Assembly (NCBI GenBank): GCA_002279285.1
Contig: NCBR01000135.1
Coordinates: forward strand, 1 to 7,742
Source: Acidobacteria bacterium 37-71-11
Lineage (GTDB): Bacteria; Acidobacteriota; Thermoanaerobaculia; Thermoanaerobaculales; Thermoanaerobaculaceae
Direction: 5' to 3'
Length of the DNA stretch: 7,742 nt
How positions within the stretch are numbered: position 1 is the first letter of the stretch; every line of letters begins with the position of its first letter. Made by a program: the position numbers and the translations under genes. This document shows, in pieces, positions 6,489-7,742 of the stretch. The notes beneath the pieces were generated by a model. It did not search any database and was not told the DNA's origin. It saw only the letters and a list, made by a program, of their open reading frames with translations.

Positions 6489-6851
6489 TCAGTCTTCCCT
6501 GACGAACACCGAGAGGACCCAGGTGACGATGCTGACGATGAGCGAGCCGAGGAACGCAGGCATGAAGCCGTCGACGTGGAACCCGACCCCCATGGCGGAC
6601 GCGACCTTCGCGGCGAGCAGCAGCATCAGGCCGTTGATCACGAGTAGGAAGAGTCCGAGCGTGAGCACGATGAGTGGGCAGGTGAGGACCTTGAGCAGCG
6701 GCCTGACGAACGCGTTGACGAGGCCCAGGATCAAGGCCATCCCCGCGTAGGCGACCCACGCGTTGCCCTCCACCCGGATCCCGGGCACGAGCCATGCCGC
6801 CGCCACCAGCGCAAGCGCCGCGATGAACCAGCGTACCAAGAGCTTGCCCAT
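6489..6851 (-). CDS. Phage holin family 4 / YvlD-type small membrane protein
   Basis: This 120-residue protein has four hydrophobic segments (~4-23, ~32-48, ~57-82, ~97-117) and the family's central signature: NAFVRPLLKVLTCP (46-59) followed by LTLGLFLLVINGLMLLL. That pattern defines the phage_holin_4_2 (PF04020) group, which includes chromosomal YvlD. The name is historical: most chromosomal members are not in prophages and their function is unknown. No phage genes are nearby. The ATG at 6851 is chosen because GGAGGA lies nine bases upstream (6860-6865); an in-frame ATG at 6878 would add nine polar residues and has no better site. A TATCCT -10-like box lies at 6878-6883. The length is normal for the family. 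The gene is divergent from cbiM and sits 174 bases upstream of the DUF5666 gene on the same strand, so read-through is possible but not shown. Confidence 0.92.
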   Translation of the reverse strand: MGKLLVRWFIAALALVAAAWLVPGIRVEGNAWVAYAGMALILGLVNAFVRPLLKVLTCPLIVLTLGLFLLVINGLMLLLAAKVASAMGVGFHVDGFMPAFLGSLIVSIVTWVLSVFVRED

Positions 6852-6877
6852 GCGTTCGTCCTCCAGACTCGCCTCCA

Positions 6878-6883
6878 AGGATA
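6878..6883 (-). promoter_or_regulatory. Candidate -10 box for the holin-family gene
   Basis: The minus strand reads TATCCT, four of six matches to the sigma70 -10, 26 bases upstream of the ATG at 6851. No -35 match is seen at the usual distance. If used, it would exclude the alternative ATG at 6878, which overlaps it. Confidence 0.25.
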
Positions 6884-6940
6884 CCCCTCCCCCGGCGGCC
6901 GGCGTGTCCCGGCACCGCAGGCCTCGCGGCAGCCGGAGGC

Positions 6941-6969
6941 TTGCCTTCCGCGCCGGGCGGTGCTACCAG
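6941..6969 (+). promoter_or_regulatory. Candidate promoter for the cbiM leader
   Basis: TTGCCT (6941-6946; four of six matches to TTGACA), a 17-base spacer and TACCAG (6964-6969) preceded by TG one base away form a plausible extended -10 promoter. Transcription would start about 6975-6978, giving a leader of about 122 bases before cbiM. Confidence 0.4.
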
Positions 6970-6997
6970 TCCGCATGAGGTTCCACGGGAGCGGGCC

Positions 6998-7099
6998 ATG
7001 ACGGAGCTGAAACGACTCGGGGTCGCGGGGAACCACGGCCGGGGTTGTGCCCCGACCGGCTCGGGTCGCACCGCAGCGCTCGGTGCGGAGACGCCGTAG
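6998..7099 (+). CDS. Possible 33-residue leader ORF overlapping the cbiM start
   Basis: ATG at 6998, with GGGAG (6988-6992) upstream, opens a frame that begins MTELKRLGVAGNHGRGC and stops at TAG 7097-7099, whose G is the first base of the cbiM GTG. It has one Cys and one His (CAP and GNH) and no recognisable domain. The TAGTG overlap suggests translational coupling, so it could be a leader peptide. High GC makes short chance frames common and the same bases are highly structured, so coding is uncertain. Confidence 0.3.
   Translation: MTELKRLGVAGNHGRGCAPTGSGRTAALGAETP
7067..7087 (+). promoter_or_regulatory. Hairpin abutting the cbiM ribosome binding site
   Basis: CGCACCG (7067-7073) pairs perfectly with CGGTGCG (7081-7087) around a 7-base loop. 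The 3' arm ends on the first base of the GGAG Shine-Dalgarno (7087-7090), eight bases before the GTG start. Formation could reduce ribosome access. Translation of the overlapping micro-ORF would melt it, a simple coupling mechanism; this is inference. Confidence 0.4.
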
Positions 7100-7742
7100 T
7101 GCACATCCCGGATGGCTACCTCGGCCCGCAGACCTACCTGCCCGCATGGGCGGTCATGGCGCCGGTTTGGTCATGGGCCTCGGCCCGCCTCAAGCGCACC
7201 CTGCGGCGCCGCCAGCTTCCGACCATGGCACTCGCCGCCGCGTTCACGTTCGTCGTGATGATGTTCAACGTGCCGCTGCCGGGGGGGACGAGCGGGCACG
7301 CCGTCGGCTCCGTGCTGGTGGCCGTGCTCCTCGGGCCGTGGGCGGCCGTCGTCGCGGTGTCGCTGGCGCTGGCCGTGCAGGCGCTGCTGTTCGGCGACGG
7401 CGGGATCACCGCGCTCGCCGCCAACTGCCTGACGATGGCGGTGATCATGCCGTTCGCCGGCTGGTGGACGTACCGGCTCCTGGCGGGGCGCGCCGGCTCC
7501 GCCCTGCGGCGGCGGGCGTTCGCGGCCGGGATCGCCGGTTACGTCGGGGTCAACGCCGCCGCCCTCGCCACCGGGGTTCTCCTGGGTATCCAGCCGCTCG
7601 TCGCTCACGACGCCTCCGGCCGGCCGCTGTACTGCCCGTTCGGCTTGGCCGTCGCGGTCCCGGCGATGGTCCTCCCCCACCTCCTGGCCATCGGCTTCGT
7701 CGAGGCGGCGGTCACCGGCCTCGGCCTGGCCTACCTGATGCG
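7099..7742 (+). CDS. cbiM: CbiM/NikM-type cobalt/nickel ECF transporter S component, 3' end cut by window edge
   Basis: The visible 214 residues begin (M)HIPDGYLGPQTYLPAW, the CbiM/NikM N-terminus. In this family the N-terminal amine, His2 and a conserved His near position 67 hold the metal ion; both H2 and H67 (PGGTSGHAVGS) are present. Hydrophobic segments follow at ~12-29, ~42-59, ~68-98, ~107-127, ~140-165 and ~181-212. The motif LLFGDGGITALAANCLTMA (97-115) and GIQPLVAH...PLYCPFG (163-182) are also typical of the family. The protein binds Co2+ or Ni2+ in the membrane and works with CbiQ/CbiO-type partners, expected downstream beyond the window. The metal cannot be told from sequence. The GTG start is set by the invariant N-terminus and by GGAG at 7087-7090. 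A classic cobalamin riboswitch is not apparent upstream, so B12 control is not evident. Confidence 0.94.
   Translation, partial: MHIPDGYLGPQTYLPAWAVMAPVWSWASARLKRTLRRRQLPTMALAAAFTFVVMMFNVPLPGGTSGHAVGSVLVAVLLGPWAAVVAVSLALAVQALLFGDGGITALAANCLTMAVIMPFAGWWTYRLLAGRAGSALRRRAFAAGIAGYVGVNAAALATGVLLGIQPLVAHDASGRPLYCPFGLAVAVPAMVLPHLLAIGFVEAAVTGLGLAYLM

Noticed and set aside
6489..6878. Evidence of a prophage from the holin-family gene
   Set aside because: The PF04020-type protein is common as a lone chromosomal gene, and no endolysin, structural, integrase or attachment sequences are visible.
6880..7098. Cobalamin riboswitch upstream of cbiM
   Set aside because: The B12-box elements such as GCCACTG and the conserved AAGGCC/AGACCTGCC-type segments were not found on the plus strand.

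Overview
The window is a high-GC (roughly 70 percent by eye) bacterial chromosome segment with complete genes, Shine-Dalgarno sites and Gram-negative features: a periplasmic-sensor hybrid kinase, a secreted protein and an ECF-type metal transporter. Gene style and composition would fit a delta-proteobacterial-type lineage or Acidobacteriota, but nothing here fixes the taxon.

Layout. (1) 1-590, minus strand: 3'-truncated gene for a degenerate receiver domain fused to a PilZ (c-di-GMP-binding) domain. (2) 591-1297: a 707-base divergent intergenic region holding two pairs of ~36-50 nt repeats in inverted orientation, and a very stable GC-rich stem-loop. (3) 1298-4645, plus strand: 1115-residue hybrid sensor histidine kinase (signal peptide, SBP_bac_3 sensor, TM, PAS, GAF, PAS, HisKA, HATPase_c, REC). 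(4) 4646-4928: convergent intergenic region with two hairpins and what looks like a decayed 3' end of a group II intron on the minus strand. (5) 4929-6314, minus: secreted DUF5666-type protein built of two tandem domain duplications. (6) 6489-6851, minus: small four-helix membrane protein of the phage-holin-4-2/YvlD family. (7) 6852-7098: divergent leader with a candidate promoter, two overlapping micro-ORFs and a hairpin beside the ribosome binding site of (8) 7099-7742, plus: 5' part of cbiM/nikM, the substrate-specific membrane component of a cobalt/nickel ECF transporter.

How the genes may relate. The PilZ protein and the hybrid kinase are divergent and could share regulation, but no physical link is visible. 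The kinase ends in a receiver without an output domain, so a phosphotransfer partner or response regulator must lie elsewhere. The rest of the metal-transport operon (CbiQ/CbiO-type components) would be expected just past base 7742. I found no convincing wholly new system. The least explained parts are the inverted repeat pairs at 687-1260 and the cbiM leader at 6941-7098.
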